Of a DNA stretch of 37,491 nucleotides, positions 1 through 7,926 are shown one piece after another. The position numbers and the translations under genes are program-made. The notes under the pieces were generated by a model that worked only from the letters and a program-made list of their open reading frames with translations, did not search any database and had not been told where the DNA came from. The DNA is from Candidatus Gastranaerophilales bacterium (GTDB lineage: Bacteria; Cyanobacteriota; Vampirovibrionia; Gastranaerophilales; Gastranaerophilaceae): positions 1 through 37,491 of the forward strand of contig CALUQI010000008.1 in assembly GCA_944322875.1 (NCBI GenBank), given 5' to 3'. How positions within the stretch are numbered: the first letter of the stretch is position 1; every line of letters begins with the position of its first letter.

Positions 1-30
1 ACCTCCAAACCTATAAATCAACCCAATTAA

Positions 31-59
31 ATTATAGTAACAAAACCTTGCAAAGTCAA
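31..59 (-). promoter_or_regulatory. Consensus sigma70 promoter firing out of the left edge
   Basis: On the minus strand a -35 box TTGACT (59..54) and a -10 box TATAAT (36..31) are separated by exactly 17 nt. Transcription would start near position 24, and the window ends in GGAGGT (6..1), a strong Shine-Dalgarno sequence. This implies a gene whose start codon lies just beyond the left edge. The gene itself cannot be seen. Confidence 0.65.
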
Positions 60-77
60 GCATGGAGCGGGTCTTGC

Positions 78-131
78 CTACAGCCCCCCCCCCCATTTAA
101 GAAAGTAGACACAGTGCGTATTTTGACCCAT
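78..131 (-). CDS. Short 17-codon ORF broken at a poly-G run (leader peptide or frameshifted gene start)
   Basis: The ATG at 131 is preceded by GGAGG (144..140) at 8 nt spacing and by a consensus promoter (192..164), so translation here is plausible. As written it encodes MGQNTHCVYFLKWGGGL and stops at TAG (80..78), directly after 11 consecutive G residues. If the run were 9 or 12 G, the frame would instead stay open through the remaining bases to the left edge. With 10 G it stops after 25 codons. It may be a leader peptide, a phase-variable gene start, or a gene broken by a homopolymer sequencing or assembly error. No homology is recognised in the peptide. Confidence 0.4.
   Translation of the reverse strand: MGQNTHCVYFLKWGGGL
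84..94. repeat. Homopolymer of 11 C (11 G on the minus strand)
   Basis: Eleven uninterrupted C residues in an otherwise strongly AT-rich region. The run lies inside the short ORF at 131..78 and about 25 nt upstream of the -35 box of the edge promoter. Such tracts are prone to slipped-strand mispairing and also to sequencing error. Confidence 0.95.
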
Positions 132-163
132 TTTAAAATCCTCCATAAATTCTTTACGCAAAG

Positions 164-192
164 ATTATACCATTCTATAATACTTTTTGCAA
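164..192 (-). promoter_or_regulatory. Consensus sigma70 promoter upstream of the poly-G ORF
   Basis: The -35 box TTGCAA (192..187) and -10 box TATAAT (169..164) are separated by 17 nt on the minus strand. The predicted start near 157 gives a leader of about 26 nt containing GGAGG before the ATG at 131. Promoter, ribosome site and start codon are all correctly spaced. Confidence 0.65.
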
Positions 193-252
193 TCTTAAAA
201 AATATTAATCCATGGTAAATGAGTCAGGTGAATTATACAAGCAGATTTTGTT

Positions 253-540
253 TTAGAAATGCATATCAAAAGATGGCGGCATTCCGTTCATCTTTTCATC
301 TTCCATTCTCATTGCCGAGCCTATTGTGAAACTTTGTGCACATATCCTATTTATTTGAAAATTTAAATCTCCGTTGAATACTTCTTCGTTTTCTTCTAAA
401 AATTTGAAAAGTGGATCTGCAGGTGATTTTGCTAAATTACCAAGTGTTTCACCAGCTTGTTTCAGAGTTCTTTCCGGTACTTTTACATTCAATCCGAATG
501 GTTTATAGGGTCTGTTAAATGAAAATCCTGCTTCTGTCAT
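253..540 (-). CDS. Hypothetical protein, 95 aa
   Basis: A small, mostly soluble protein with no signal peptide or membrane segment. The start at 540 is preceded by AAAGGAAAC at a suitable distance, which supports the start. Nothing in the sequence matches a family I recognise. It has one cysteine (in NRICAQ), a central acidic stretch (FLEENEEVF) and a Met-rich C-terminus. It lies downstream of the 458-codon unknown gene on the same strand after a gap of about 120 nt, so it could be transcribed separately or by read-through. The coding call rests on the ribosome site, the size and non-random composition. Function unknown. Confidence 0.65.
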   Translation of the reverse strand: MTEAGFSFNRPYKPFGLNVKVPERTLKQAGETLGNLAKSPADPLFKFLEENEEVFNGDLNFQINRICAQSFTIGSAMRMEDEKMNGMPPSFDMHF

Positions 541-661
541 AAATTTGTTTCCTTTGTGTATACATGTTCATTCGGACAGGTTCTTTCAAAAGTTTAATGA
601 TTTTATTAAAAAAGTAAGAAAAATTTACATTTGTTAATTTTTTAGTTAATTTTAAGATTGG

Positions 662-2038
662 TTAAATAATTAGTTCTTTAAATTTAGATTTATTGAGTTT
701 TATTTTGCCTTCGTTTTCTATAGTTTTAATCTGTGCAAGTGCGTCTTCCAGTGGAATTCTTTGTTGTTTCACAAGTTTTGCAAGGTTGTCAATGTATTTT
801 TGTTGATTTTTTATTGAATAACCTTTTAAGAATTCCGATAAAGGTTTGTTGCCGCGTTTTGAGTTTATATATCTTAATGCAAGTACCCAATTGCTGATGT
901 TGTTTTCACCTTGCATTGAGGACGGTACCAGATGCTCTATAGACGCTAGAACAGGGTTGAACAGTCTGTCTCCAATTATATTGGGGTCTGAGTCTCTTAA
1001 TTTCAACATTAAAGCATCCTTATTCTCTGCAGAGGTTGGTAACTGCATCGCAATCTTAATCATCTTCTCTTTTAATTGTTGATTAGGAAGACCAGAAAGT
1101 GTTTTGTCTAAATCATATATAAACGATTTGTTATTAAAAGGTATAGTTACAGGTATGCCTTTGACCATGTCTATACTTGTCTCACATAACTTTTCAAGTC
1201 TTTTGTATCCGTTTTGATTTGCTATTTCGGATATTTCTTTCAGAATTGCGATTTTTACAGCATTTTTGTTTGTTTCGTAAGATTTGTAATATTTTACATA
1301 ATCGTTATTCTGAGGTGTTGAATTATTAATTTTAAATACTTTTTTTATTAATGTAGGGCGCAAGCTCTTGTCGTTGCGTTCAAAATACGGATCATTTAGA
1401 AGCTCCAATAAATTCTTGATATTTGTTTTAATGTACTCATCTGAACTTCTTTCTGCAATGTTATTAACTTTGTATGTGAATTCTTTTGTACTGAAATCTT
1501 GTTTTAATGGTTTATCGTATAATTTTTTGTCAACTGTTTCCATAAAGATTTCGAAAGACTTTTGATATTCCTTAGGAAGTCTCTTGCCCAGCTTTTTTAT
1601 TGCATCAAAACTGGGTTTTTGAACTTCCCTAAACTTTGTACGGGTGTTTTCGTACGTACTTTTAAATAGCTGCGTTAAATCCATGTCCGGATTTTTTTTT
1701 GCTGTTTTTTCTATTTGTTCAAAGACTTCTCTTTCTATTGGGGCAAGATACTTCTCTTTGTACGGCTTGAGTCTTCTTACAACATCTTTTATAGATCCCT
1801 CAAAATACCCTTGTTTCTTTAATTTGGTTAATTGCTCCCCTGAAAGCATAGGATTTCCAGTATAAAAACACGTCGTGTATGAACCTAATTTTTTGAAATC
1901 TTTGGCGCTTATTTTAGAATAACCGCTAAATTTTACTGAATCACTCCCATAATTTTGGTAATAGCGTATATTGGGTTCATTATTTACAATGATTTGACTA
2001 TGCTTTTTGCTTAATAAATTTACAGGTGAAATTTTCAT
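662..2038 (-). CDS. Unknown protein with split HNH-nuclease-like signature, 458 aa
   Basis: A basic, Lys-rich, mainly helical soluble protein. Near the N-terminus SVKFSG (34-39) resembles a short motif seen in other large proteins of this lineage. Residues 57-65 read C-F-Y-T-G-N-P-M-L, like a degraded CxYCGxPML zinc knuckle. Far downstream, residues 368-399 read E-H-L-V-P-S-S then N383, N392 and R-G-N-K-P, which fits the HNH pattern (H369, N383, N392). About 300 mostly helical residues separate the two halves. The second Cys of the knuckle and the late CxxC are missing, so metal binding and catalysis may be reduced or lost. The ATG at 2038 has no good Shine-Dalgarno; TATAAT lies only four bases before it. 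Known: HNH domains cut nucleic acids. Inferred: membership here, from motif reading only. Substrate unknown. Confidence 0.7.
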   Translation of the reverse strand: MKISPVNLLSKKHSQIIVNNEPNIRYYQNYGSDSVKFSGYSKISAKDFKKLGSYTTCFYTGNPMLSGEQLTKLKKQGYFEGSIKDVVRRLKPYKEKYLAPIEREVFEQIEKTAKKNPDMDLTQLFKSTYENTRTKFREVQKPSFDAIKKLGKRLPKEYQKSFEIFMETVDKKLYDKPLKQDFSTKEFTYKVNNIAERSSDEYIKTNIKNLLELLNDPYFERNDKSLRPTLIKKVFKINNSTPQNNDYVKYYKSYETNKNAVKIAILKEISEIANQNGYKRLEKLCETSIDMVKGIPVTIPFNNKSFIYDLDKTLSGLPNQQLKEKMIKIAMQLPTSAENKDALMLKLRDSDPNIIGDRLFNPVLASIEHLVPSSMQGENNISNWVLALRYINSKRGNKPLSEFLKGYSIKNQQKYIDNLAKLVKQQRIPLEDALAQIKTIENEGKIKLNKSKFKELII

Positions 2039-2079
2039 GTCTATTATAAAACTGCGAATAAAAAAACTTGCGTTTGATT

Positions 2080-2697
2080 TTATTTTTGATTAACCGGAGG
2101 AGGTTGTATGTATAGAGGTAATAATTCGGCCCAATTGCCGCTTTGAGTGTTAATTTTTTCAACTACCAATTCAGACAGGATTTCGCCTAAAGGATAATTA
2201 TTATCCTGATATGATAATCCTCCGATAATACCTTTTAATCTGTTGTCTGTAATTACTTCATATGAATTTTTGCTTATTATATTTTTAACTTCCTCCAGGT
2301 CAACAGCTCCTATTATTTTGTTTTCATAATATAAGTATGCTTTATTTTTCCTGGCATCAAGGGCGACTAAGGTATTTTGACCTCCAAGCTTCGATAATAT
2401 TTCAAGTGAGGAAACACCTATAACTTTAATGCCGAGTTGTTGTGCCATTACTCGTGCTGTGGTCGTGCATGCTCTTATACCGGTAAAACTTCCGGGGCCT
2501 ATGTTTGTACCTATTATGTCTAATTCATTTGGATATATTTTATTTTTTGACAGTATTTTTTGTATTGTTGATATTAAAAATGCTGAATGATACTTATTTT
2601 CTGTGTTCTCTATTATTTGGGACTCTATTATTTTATCCTCTGTTCTTAATACAACATACATTTTGTCTAAGCACGTGTCGAATGTTAGTATATTCAT
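2080..2697 (-). CDS. tsaB: tRNA threonylcarbamoyladenosine biosynthesis protein TsaB
   Basis: TsaB is the non-catalytic partner of TsaD in making the t6A modification at position 37 of ANN-decoding tRNAs; it bridges TsaD and TsaE in the cytoplasm. The N-terminal half matches the family: MNILTFDTC start, then TNIGPGSFTGIRACTTTARV, the conserved ASKHA-fold segment, followed by the SSLEIL region. The frame is open upstream, but I choose the ATG at 2697 because it begins with the family start MNIL, has GAGGG just upstream, and overlaps the tsaE stop as ATGA. The resulting 205 aa is a little short for the family; the C-terminal half is poorly conserved, as usual. It ends the eight-gene minus-strand block. 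Confidence 0.93.
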   Translation of the reverse strand: MNILTFDTCLDKMYVVLRTEDKIIESQIIENTENKYHSAFLISTIQKILSKNKIYPNELDIIGTNIGPGSFTGIRACTTTARVMAQQLGIKVIGVSSLEILSKLGGQNTLVALDARKNKAYLYYENKIIGAVDLEEVKNIISKNSYEVITDNRLKGIIGGLSYQDNNYPLGEILSELVVEKINTQSGNWAELLPLYIQPPPVNQK

Positions 2698-3167
2698 TGT
2701 TTTAGTCCCTCTATAATTTTGCTGCTTTTTTCTCCGCATGCTTCAAATGAATATATCCTTGCATCATTATCATCGTATGTTACCTTTATTTTTATGTGGT
2801 CAAAAGGAATTTCGTCTTGAGAAAACTCAGCCCATTCTACAAATGTTATTTGTGAACCCTCTGAATATTCTCTGAGTTCATCAACAATAGTTTTGACACC
2901 TTCGTCCTCTAATCGATATAAATCAAAATGATATATAGGTAATCTGGCGGTATGATATTCGTTTAATATTACAAAGCTTGGGCTGGTTACACGTTCTTTG
3001 ACTCCAAGAAATTCTGCAACAAGTTTCACAAAAGCTGTTTTGCCTGCTCCTATTTCTCCGTATAAACTAACAAAACATCCTTGCGTTTCAATTAGTTTGC
3101 TGAATTGTTTCGCTAATTCTCTCGTAGATTCTATATTACGGCATATTTTTGTATAAGTGCTATTCAT
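2694..3167 (-). CDS. tsaE: tRNA threonylcarbamoyladenosine biosynthesis ATPase TsaE
   Basis: TsaE is the small P-loop ATPase that drives turnover of the TsaB-TsaD complex in t6A synthesis. At 157 aa it has family length. The Walker A motif is GEIGAGKT (37-44), the TSPSF switch region is at 61-65, HFDLYR (80-85) holds the conserved Asp82, and FVEWAE has Glu111-Trp112, all hallmarks of TsaE/YjeE. It overlaps the upstream GGDEF gene by 8 nt and the downstream tsaB by 4 nt (ATGA), so translational coupling is likely. TsaD and TsaC are not in the window and must be elsewhere. Confidence 0.95.
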   Translation of the reverse strand: MNSTYTKICRNIESTRELAKQFSKLIETQGCFVSLYGEIGAGKTAFVKLVAEFLGVKERVTSPSFVILNEYHTARLPIYHFDLYRLEDEGVKTIVDELREYSEGSQITFVEWAEFSQDEIPFDHIKIKVTYDDNDARIYSFEACGEKSSKIIEGLKQ

Positions 3168-4377
3168 AAATTACTACCCTATTTCTACCCTCAGCTTTCG
3201 CTCGATATAATGCTTTGTCTGCATTTTGTAGCAGATCTTCTTCAGTATCCGATTGCTTGAATTCGTATATACCTAAACTTATGGTAACATGAATTTCATT
3301 TTCTGCTGAATCAGAATTTGTTTTTGAAATATCTATAACTTTTTTTTCAACGGCTTTTCTTAAACGTTCTGCGACCATTACGGCTTCATCAGCTCTAGTG
3401 AAAGGTAATAATATTGCGAATTCTTCACCTCCGTATCTGCCGGCTATATCGTATTCTCTTAATTGTGATCGCATCGATTTTGAAACTGTTTTTAAAACTA
3501 TATCACCTGTTGCATGTCCGTATTTATCATTTACGCTTTTAAAAAAGTCTATATCTACCATGATTGCACATAGTGGAGTTTTTTGTCTTTTTGCGCTGGC
3601 TATTTCTTGTTTTATACGTTCGTCAAGTTGTCGTCTGTTATAAAATCCAGTTAAAGCATCCAGTGTCGCGTGTTTTAATATCTCGGCATATGCATTTGCT
3701 CTGTTTATTGTCAGTGCGGATTGATTTGTTAATTCTTCAAGGTATTCGGTTTCTTTGAGGCTGAGTTTTGTATCTATATTTTTTGTGACAACATACCCTA
3801 ATAGTTTGTTCTCTGTTATTATCGGGAATATACCAAATTCGTTTGTTGTTATTCTTTTTCGCGGTTCTAAATTTATTATGTCAAAAATTTTATTTTCGTT
3901 ACACGCAGACGGCCACATTAACTTGTATTTATTCCCTGTCTTTATGAATATGTATATAAGATGATTCTGTATAAATTTGTCAATCATTTCTCCCAACAGT
4001 GGAATAATATAATTTAATTCATATTGTGTTTCCAATATTTTGGCAATATTTTTCATTGCATTCTGAAAGTCAACAGCTTTTTGCATCCTTTCTGTAAGTT
4101 CGATGTTTTGAAATTTCAAGGATAACATGTAAAGTGCAATCTTTAAAAATTTTTCCAGCCGAATATTTGTATTAGTAAACTCTATGTAGCCGATTATTTT
4201 TTTATGTTTGTACAGTGGAAAGTGTGGAAGATTGCCGTCGTAATTCTCTTTTAAAATTACTCTAAAACCCTTTGCATTAAAATTTTTATCAAAAAAATCA
4301 GCAACTAAAGCTACAACAGTTTTTTCGTTGTAACCCTCGTTTAAAATTTCAGATAGTTTTATTATGTTTTCCTGCAT
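3160..4377 (-). CDS. Cytoplasmic diguanylate cyclase with GAF-like sensor
   Basis: A 405 aa protein that should make cyclic di-GMP from two GTP. The N-terminal 230 residues look like a GAF-type sensory domain without membrane segments; a helical linker leads to the GGDEF domain from about residue 235 (ATLDALTGFYNRR). Metal-binding Asp275 and Asp277 (VDID), the active-site loop GGEEF (316-320) and an inhibitory I-site RxxD (Arg307, Asp310) exactly five residues before it are intact, so it is probably active and product-inhibited. Its ATG abuts the yebC stop codon (TAAATG) and its end overlaps tsaE by 8 nt. The signal sensed is unknown. Placement among housekeeping genes says little about its target pathway. 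Confidence 0.93.
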   Translation of the reverse strand: MQENIIKLSEILNEGYNEKTVVALVADFFDKNFNAKGFRVILKENYDGNLPHFPLYKHKKIIGYIEFTNTNIRLEKFLKIALYMLSLKFQNIELTERMQKAVDFQNAMKNIAKILETQYELNYIIPLLGEMIDKFIQNHLIYIFIKTGNKYKLMWPSACNENKIFDIINLEPRKRITTNEFGIFPIITENKLLGYVVTKNIDTKLSLKETEYLEELTNQSALTINRANAYAEILKHATLDALTGFYNRRQLDERIKQEIASAKRQKTPLCAIMVDIDFFKSVNDKYGHATGDIVLKTVSKSMRSQLREYDIAGRYGGEEFAILLPFTRADEAVMVAERLRKAVEKKVIDISKTNSDSAENEIHVTISLGIYEFKQSDTEEDLLQNADKALYRAKAEGRNRVVIYE

Positions 4378-5127
4378 TTAACCTTCTATTTTTTGTAGAA
4401 TATCATCAGCGATGTCAAAATTTGCATACACATTTTGAACATCATCGTGTTCTTCAATTTTTTCAAGAAGTTTCATTATTTGAGAAGCTGTATTTTCATC
4501 AGTTATCTCAATTGTATTTTGCGGAATCCTTGTTAGTTCTGCAGTTATACTCTTAAACCCCTCTTTTTCAAGACCTTCGACAACTTTTTGAAAATTTTCT
4601 ACTGATGTAATTACCTTGTACTCATCATCTTCTTCTAAAATATCTTCGGCATCAAGAGACAAGGCTATTTCAAAAAGTTTTTCATAATCAACAGATTTTT
4701 GAAAAGAAATAGAACCTTTTTGATCAAACATCCATCCGACACATCCTGTTGCCCCAAGACTTCCTCCAAATTTTGTAAAATAACTTCTAATATCACCAGC
4801 TGTTCTGTTTCTGTTATCAGTCATTGCCTCTATTACAACAGCTACTCCACCAGGGGCGTATCCTTCATATATTAATTCTTCATAATTTTCTGCTCCTGAA
4901 GTTCCAGCACCTTTTTCAATAGCTCTTTTTATATTGTCGTTTGGCAGCCCTGCGGCTTTCGCTTTTTCAATTGCAGTTCTTAATCTGAAGTTCCCGGCAG
5001 GGTCCGGACCGCCAAGTCTTGCTGCAACAATTAATTCCCTTGAATATTTTTGAAATACAACTGCACGTTGTGAATCTACTTTTGCTTTTTTATGTTTAAT
5101 GGTTGACCATTTTGAGTGTCCTGACAT
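4378..5127 (-). CDS. yebC: YebC/TACO1 family translation or transcription factor
   Basis: The protein begins MSGHSKWSTIKHKKAKVD, the signature start of YebC/TACO1. Family members act as ribosome-associated factors helping translation of proline-rich stretches, and some have been described as DNA-binding regulators. The frame is open 30 codons upstream, but the ATG at 5127 matches the family start and follows AGAGGAGGAA, one of the strongest ribosome sites in the window, giving a normal 249 aa. Further family blocks are visible: AGLPNDNIKRAIEKGAG and the ENYEELIYEGYAPGG segment. It follows the mgtC-like gene by 52 nt and abuts the GGDEF gene. Confidence 0.95.
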   Translation of the reverse strand: MSGHSKWSTIKHKKAKVDSQRAVVFQKYSRELIVAARLGGPDPAGNFRLRTAIEKAKAAGLPNDNIKRAIEKGAGTSGAENYEELIYEGYAPGGVAVVIEAMTDNRNRTAGDIRSYFTKFGGSLGATGCVGWMFDQKGSISFQKSVDYEKLFEIALSLDAEDILEEDDEYKVITSVENFQKVVEGLEKEGFKSITAELTRIPQNTIEITDENTASQIMKLLEKIEEHDDVQNVYANFDIADDILQKIEG

Positions 5128-5179
5128 GTTTTCCTCCTCTATGTTGTGATGGTAACAGAAAAATGTCTTTTTATCAAAT

Positions 5180-5893
5180 TCATGTTTCACAAAATTCTTG
5201 GATTGATACCGAATCAATTCCTTCGAACTTTTGAAACTCTTTGTAAAGTGTTTGAATTGGCTTTCGGCAAGTGACGTCCACTATTACAACTATTTTGGTT
5301 ATATTTTCTTCTGTTTTGCTCAGTTTTTTGCTGATTTCTTTCAGATTGGTAAATTTATCTACAATGTAATCGTATAAGTTATTGGCATTTTTGTTTTGGC
5401 AATTAAGGGTAATTTTTAATCTTTTAAAGTTTTTTGTACTTGAAGTAAGAACATTTTTTTCAAAAAATCTTACGGAAACCAGCGTAATTATGGCTACTAC
5501 AGTGGCAAGAATTGCCAGATCAAACATTCCAGCCCCGCAAGCCATACCGATAGCTGCGGACATAAATAATGTAGCTGCTGTTGTTAATCCGAAAACAGTT
5601 GCGCCGTGTCTTAGTACTGTTCCGCCGCCAATAAATCCGATGCCTGTTACAACTTGAGCCGCGACACGTGCCGTATCACGTGTTCCGTATTCTGCCGCCG
5701 TAACAGTTATTGCAGGAAATCCATATATTGAAATTATAGTGAATACGCAGGCTCCAAGACAAACAAGGATATTTGTTCTTAAACCGGCATATTTGTTTGT
5801 CATTTCTCTTTCTAGACCTATTGCAAAACCTAATAAAAGAGCAGATATCACTCTTATTATTATTGATAAATCAAAAATTCCTGACAGTTCCAT
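5180..5893 (-). CDS. MgtC/SapB family membrane protein
   Basis: A 237 aa protein with about four to five membrane helices in the first 150 residues followed by a soluble, ACT-like C-terminal tail. The family block LLLGFAIGLEREMTNKYAGLRTNIL (read in pieces, residues 19-43) and the VTGIGFIGGGTVLR segment are typical of MgtC/SapB proteins. Known members influence magnesium homeostasis, acid tolerance or F-type ATPase activity; many homologues have no proven role. The start ATG at 5893 abuts the stop of the upstream permease gene (TAAATG), so it is cotranscribed with the peptide transporter genes. A specific role here cannot be assigned. Confidence 0.9.
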   Translation of the reverse strand: MELSGIFDLSIIIRVISALLLGFAIGLEREMTNKYAGLRTNILVCLGACVFTIISIYGFPAITVTAAEYGTRDTARVAAQVVTGIGFIGGGTVLRHGATVFGLTTAATLFMSAAIGMACGAGMFDLAILATVVAIITLVSVRFFEKNVLTSSTKNFKRLKITLNCQNKNANNLYDYIVDKFTNLKEISKKLSKTEENITKIVVIVDVTCRKPIQTLYKEFQKFEGIDSVSIQEFCET

Positions 5894-6958
5894 TTATCTT
5901 ACCCTGCTTTTCGGATCTAACACATCCCTTATTGTATCACCAATAAGGTTAAAAGCCAACACCGCAACAAAAATTAAAAATCCGGGGGTTAAAAGCCAAG
6001 GCCTGTAAATTATATTGGTAAATTCTTGGGCTTCCTTTAACATATTCCCCCAGCTTGCGTCGGGCTGTTGTATACCTAAGCCCAAAAAACTTAAACCTGA
6101 CTCTGATAAAATATACGACGGCACAGATAGTGTCATTGCAACGATTACAAAACTGGTTGTTTGCGGTAATATATGCTTAATTATAATTCCAAGTTCAGAT
6201 TGTCCGATTGATTTAGCTGCCATTACAAATTCCTGATTTTTTATTGATAAAACCATTCCTCGTACAACGCGAGCAAAGCTTGCCCAGCCTATTAATGCAA
6301 GTATAATGACAATTAATATAAACCTTTGGATGCTTGTCATTCCTGATGGTAAGATTGATGCAAGGATTATTAACAAATAAAAACTGGGAATAGACATTAC
6401 AGCTTCCGCAAATCGCATCATTATATTATCAATTTTGCCTCCAAAATATCCTGATATTCCGCCATACAAAAGCCCTATAGGAAATAGCACAAACAATGCC
6501 AAAAATCCGATTGTCATTGAGATCCTGCCCCCAAAAAGCAGCCTGGAAAATACATCTCGTCCGTTGATATCTGTGCCAAGCAAAAATAATCTTCCGTCGG
6601 GTTCTACGCAAACAAGATGGTATTTCATTGGTATTATACCTAAAAACTTATATGGTTGTCCTTGTGAGAAAAATTTTAGATAATATTTTTTTGAACGATC
6701 AAGTTTATATCTCATCTCAAGGGATTCTTGATTGAATTCTCTAATGTAGTTATAGGTATAAGGTCTTGATAATTTGCCGTTTTCATCTATTGTGAATATT
6801 TTTGAGGGTGGTACGTATGCCATTGTCCTATCTGAAAAATCCTTTGTGTACGGCGCCAAAAAATCAGCAAAGAAAAGTGCAAGATAAATGCTTCCGAGCA
6901 CAATCAGTGCAAGTCTCGCAAATTTATCCCGTAAAAGTTGTTTAATAATTTCTTTCAT
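5894..6958 (-). CDS. Peptide/nickel-type ABC transporter permease, OppC/DppC family
   Basis: An inner-membrane permease half, 354 aa, longer than the usual 280-300 aa. One membrane helix (about 13-33) is followed by a soluble insert of roughly 80 residues, then the family motif LLGTDINGRDVFSRLLFGGRIS and five more helices. The cytoplasmic EAA loop is seen in AAKSIGQSELGIIIKHILPQ and contacts the ATPase subunit. It overlaps the OppB-like gene by 4 nt (ATGA), so the two permeases are coupled. Together they import oligopeptides or a related ligand. No ATPase (OppD/OppF) gene is in this operon, so ATPases must be supplied from elsewhere. Confidence 0.93.
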   Translation of the reverse strand: MKEIIKQLLRDKFARLALIVLGSIYLALFFADFLAPYTKDFSDRTMAYVPPSKIFTIDENGKLSRPYTYNYIREFNQESLEMRYKLDRSKKYYLKFFSQGQPYKFLGIIPMKYHLVCVEPDGRLFLLGTDINGRDVFSRLLFGGRISMTIGFLALFVLFPIGLLYGGISGYFGGKIDNIMMRFAEAVMSIPSFYLLIILASILPSGMTSIQRFILIVIILALIGWASFARVVRGMVLSIKNQEFVMAAKSIGQSELGIIIKHILPQTTSFVIVAMTLSVPSYILSESGLSFLGLGIQQPDASWGNMLKEAQEFTNIIYRPWLLTPGFLIFVAVLAFNLIGDTIRDVLDPKSRVR

Positions 6959-7926
6959 GATTTTATCCTTATTCTCGGATCAGTAATAATTAGTAGTATA
7001 TCTGCTATCAAATTCCCTAAGATAAGCATAATGGCACCCATCATGAGTGATGCCATAACCAGATTAATATCTGATTTTAGCACAGCTTCAAGGATAAGTC
7101 TTCCTAATCCAGGGTATTGGAATACATATTCGGTAAGAGCCGCCCCGCTTAGTAATCCTGCAAATTCAAATCCCAAAAGCGTAATTAGAGGGTTAATAGC
7201 GTTTCTCAGAGCGTGTTTGTATATAACCTTTGTTTCACTCAGACCTTTTGCCCGAGCAAATTTAATGTAGTCGCTGTCAAGTACATCCAACATGTTCGCA
7301 CGCATCTGCCTTTGTAAACCGGCAAGCGAAATTGTAAATAGGACTAGGACTGGTAAAAATAAGTGGTGTGTAATGTCTTTGATTTGTTCTAAAATGCTCA
7401 TATCTGCAAAATTTGCACCGGTTAATCCTCCTACCGGAAACCAACCAGTTTTTACAGCAAATATTAAAAGCAAAACGGCGAAGAAAAACGATGGTATCGC
7501 CATTCCGATACTGGTTAGTACAGTTAGAATTCTATCAAAAGGTGTTTTCCAGTTTAGCGCTGCCAAAATTCCCAGAGGTATACCCGCCAGCCAAGTTACT
7601 GTTATAACTACAATTGTAAGTAGTAATGTATTTGGAATTCTTTCTTTTAGTTTTGTGCTGACTTGTTCGCCATTTGAAGTTATTCCCAAGTCCCCTTTAA
7701 TGAAGGACTTTGCCCATTTGCAATATTGTATAATTATCGGTTTGTCCAGTCCCAGTCTTTGTGTTTCACGTTGTAATGTCTCTTGTGATACCGATGGATT
7801 TAGTCTTAATTCGGCGAGAGGATCCACAGGAGATAACCTTATTATGAAAAAACTTATCAGCGATACTATTATTAGTAAAGGTATGGTTTGTATGATTCTT
7901 TTAAATATATATTTGAAAATTTCCAT
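6955..7926 (-). CDS. Peptide/nickel-type ABC transporter permease, OppB/DppB family
   Basis: A 323 aa membrane protein with the DppB/OppB start (YIFKRIIQTIPLLIIVSLISF), the LDKPIIIQYCKW segment and an EAA loop ARAKGLSETKVIYKHALRNA. Six membrane helices are expected. It partners the OppC-like permease encoded directly downstream and receives ligand from the lipoprotein encoded upstream. Its ATG overlaps the stop of the binding-protein gene by one base (TAATG). Ligand specificity (peptide, nickel, other) cannot be read from the permease. Confidence 0.94.
   Translation of the reverse strand: MEIFKYIFKRIIQTIPLLIIVSLISFFIIRLSPVDPLAELRLNPSVSQETLQRETQRLGLDKPIIIQYCKWAKSFIKGDLGITSNGEQVSTKLKERIPNTLLLTIVVITVTWLAGIPLGILAALNWKTPFDRILTVLTSIGMAIPSFFFAVLLLIFAVKTGWFPVGGLTGANFADMSILEQIKDITHHLFLPVLVLFTISLAGLQRQMRANMLDVLDSDYIKFARAKGLSETKVIYKHALRNAINPLITLLGFEFAGLLSGAALTEYVFQYPGLGRLILEAVLKSDINLVMASLMMGAIMLILGNLIADILLIITDPRIRIKS

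Noticed and set aside
1981-2079. Leaderless start of the 458-codon gene
   Set aside because: TATAAT lies only four bases before the ATG, too close for a start point at or upstream of the ATG, and no -35 box is seen.
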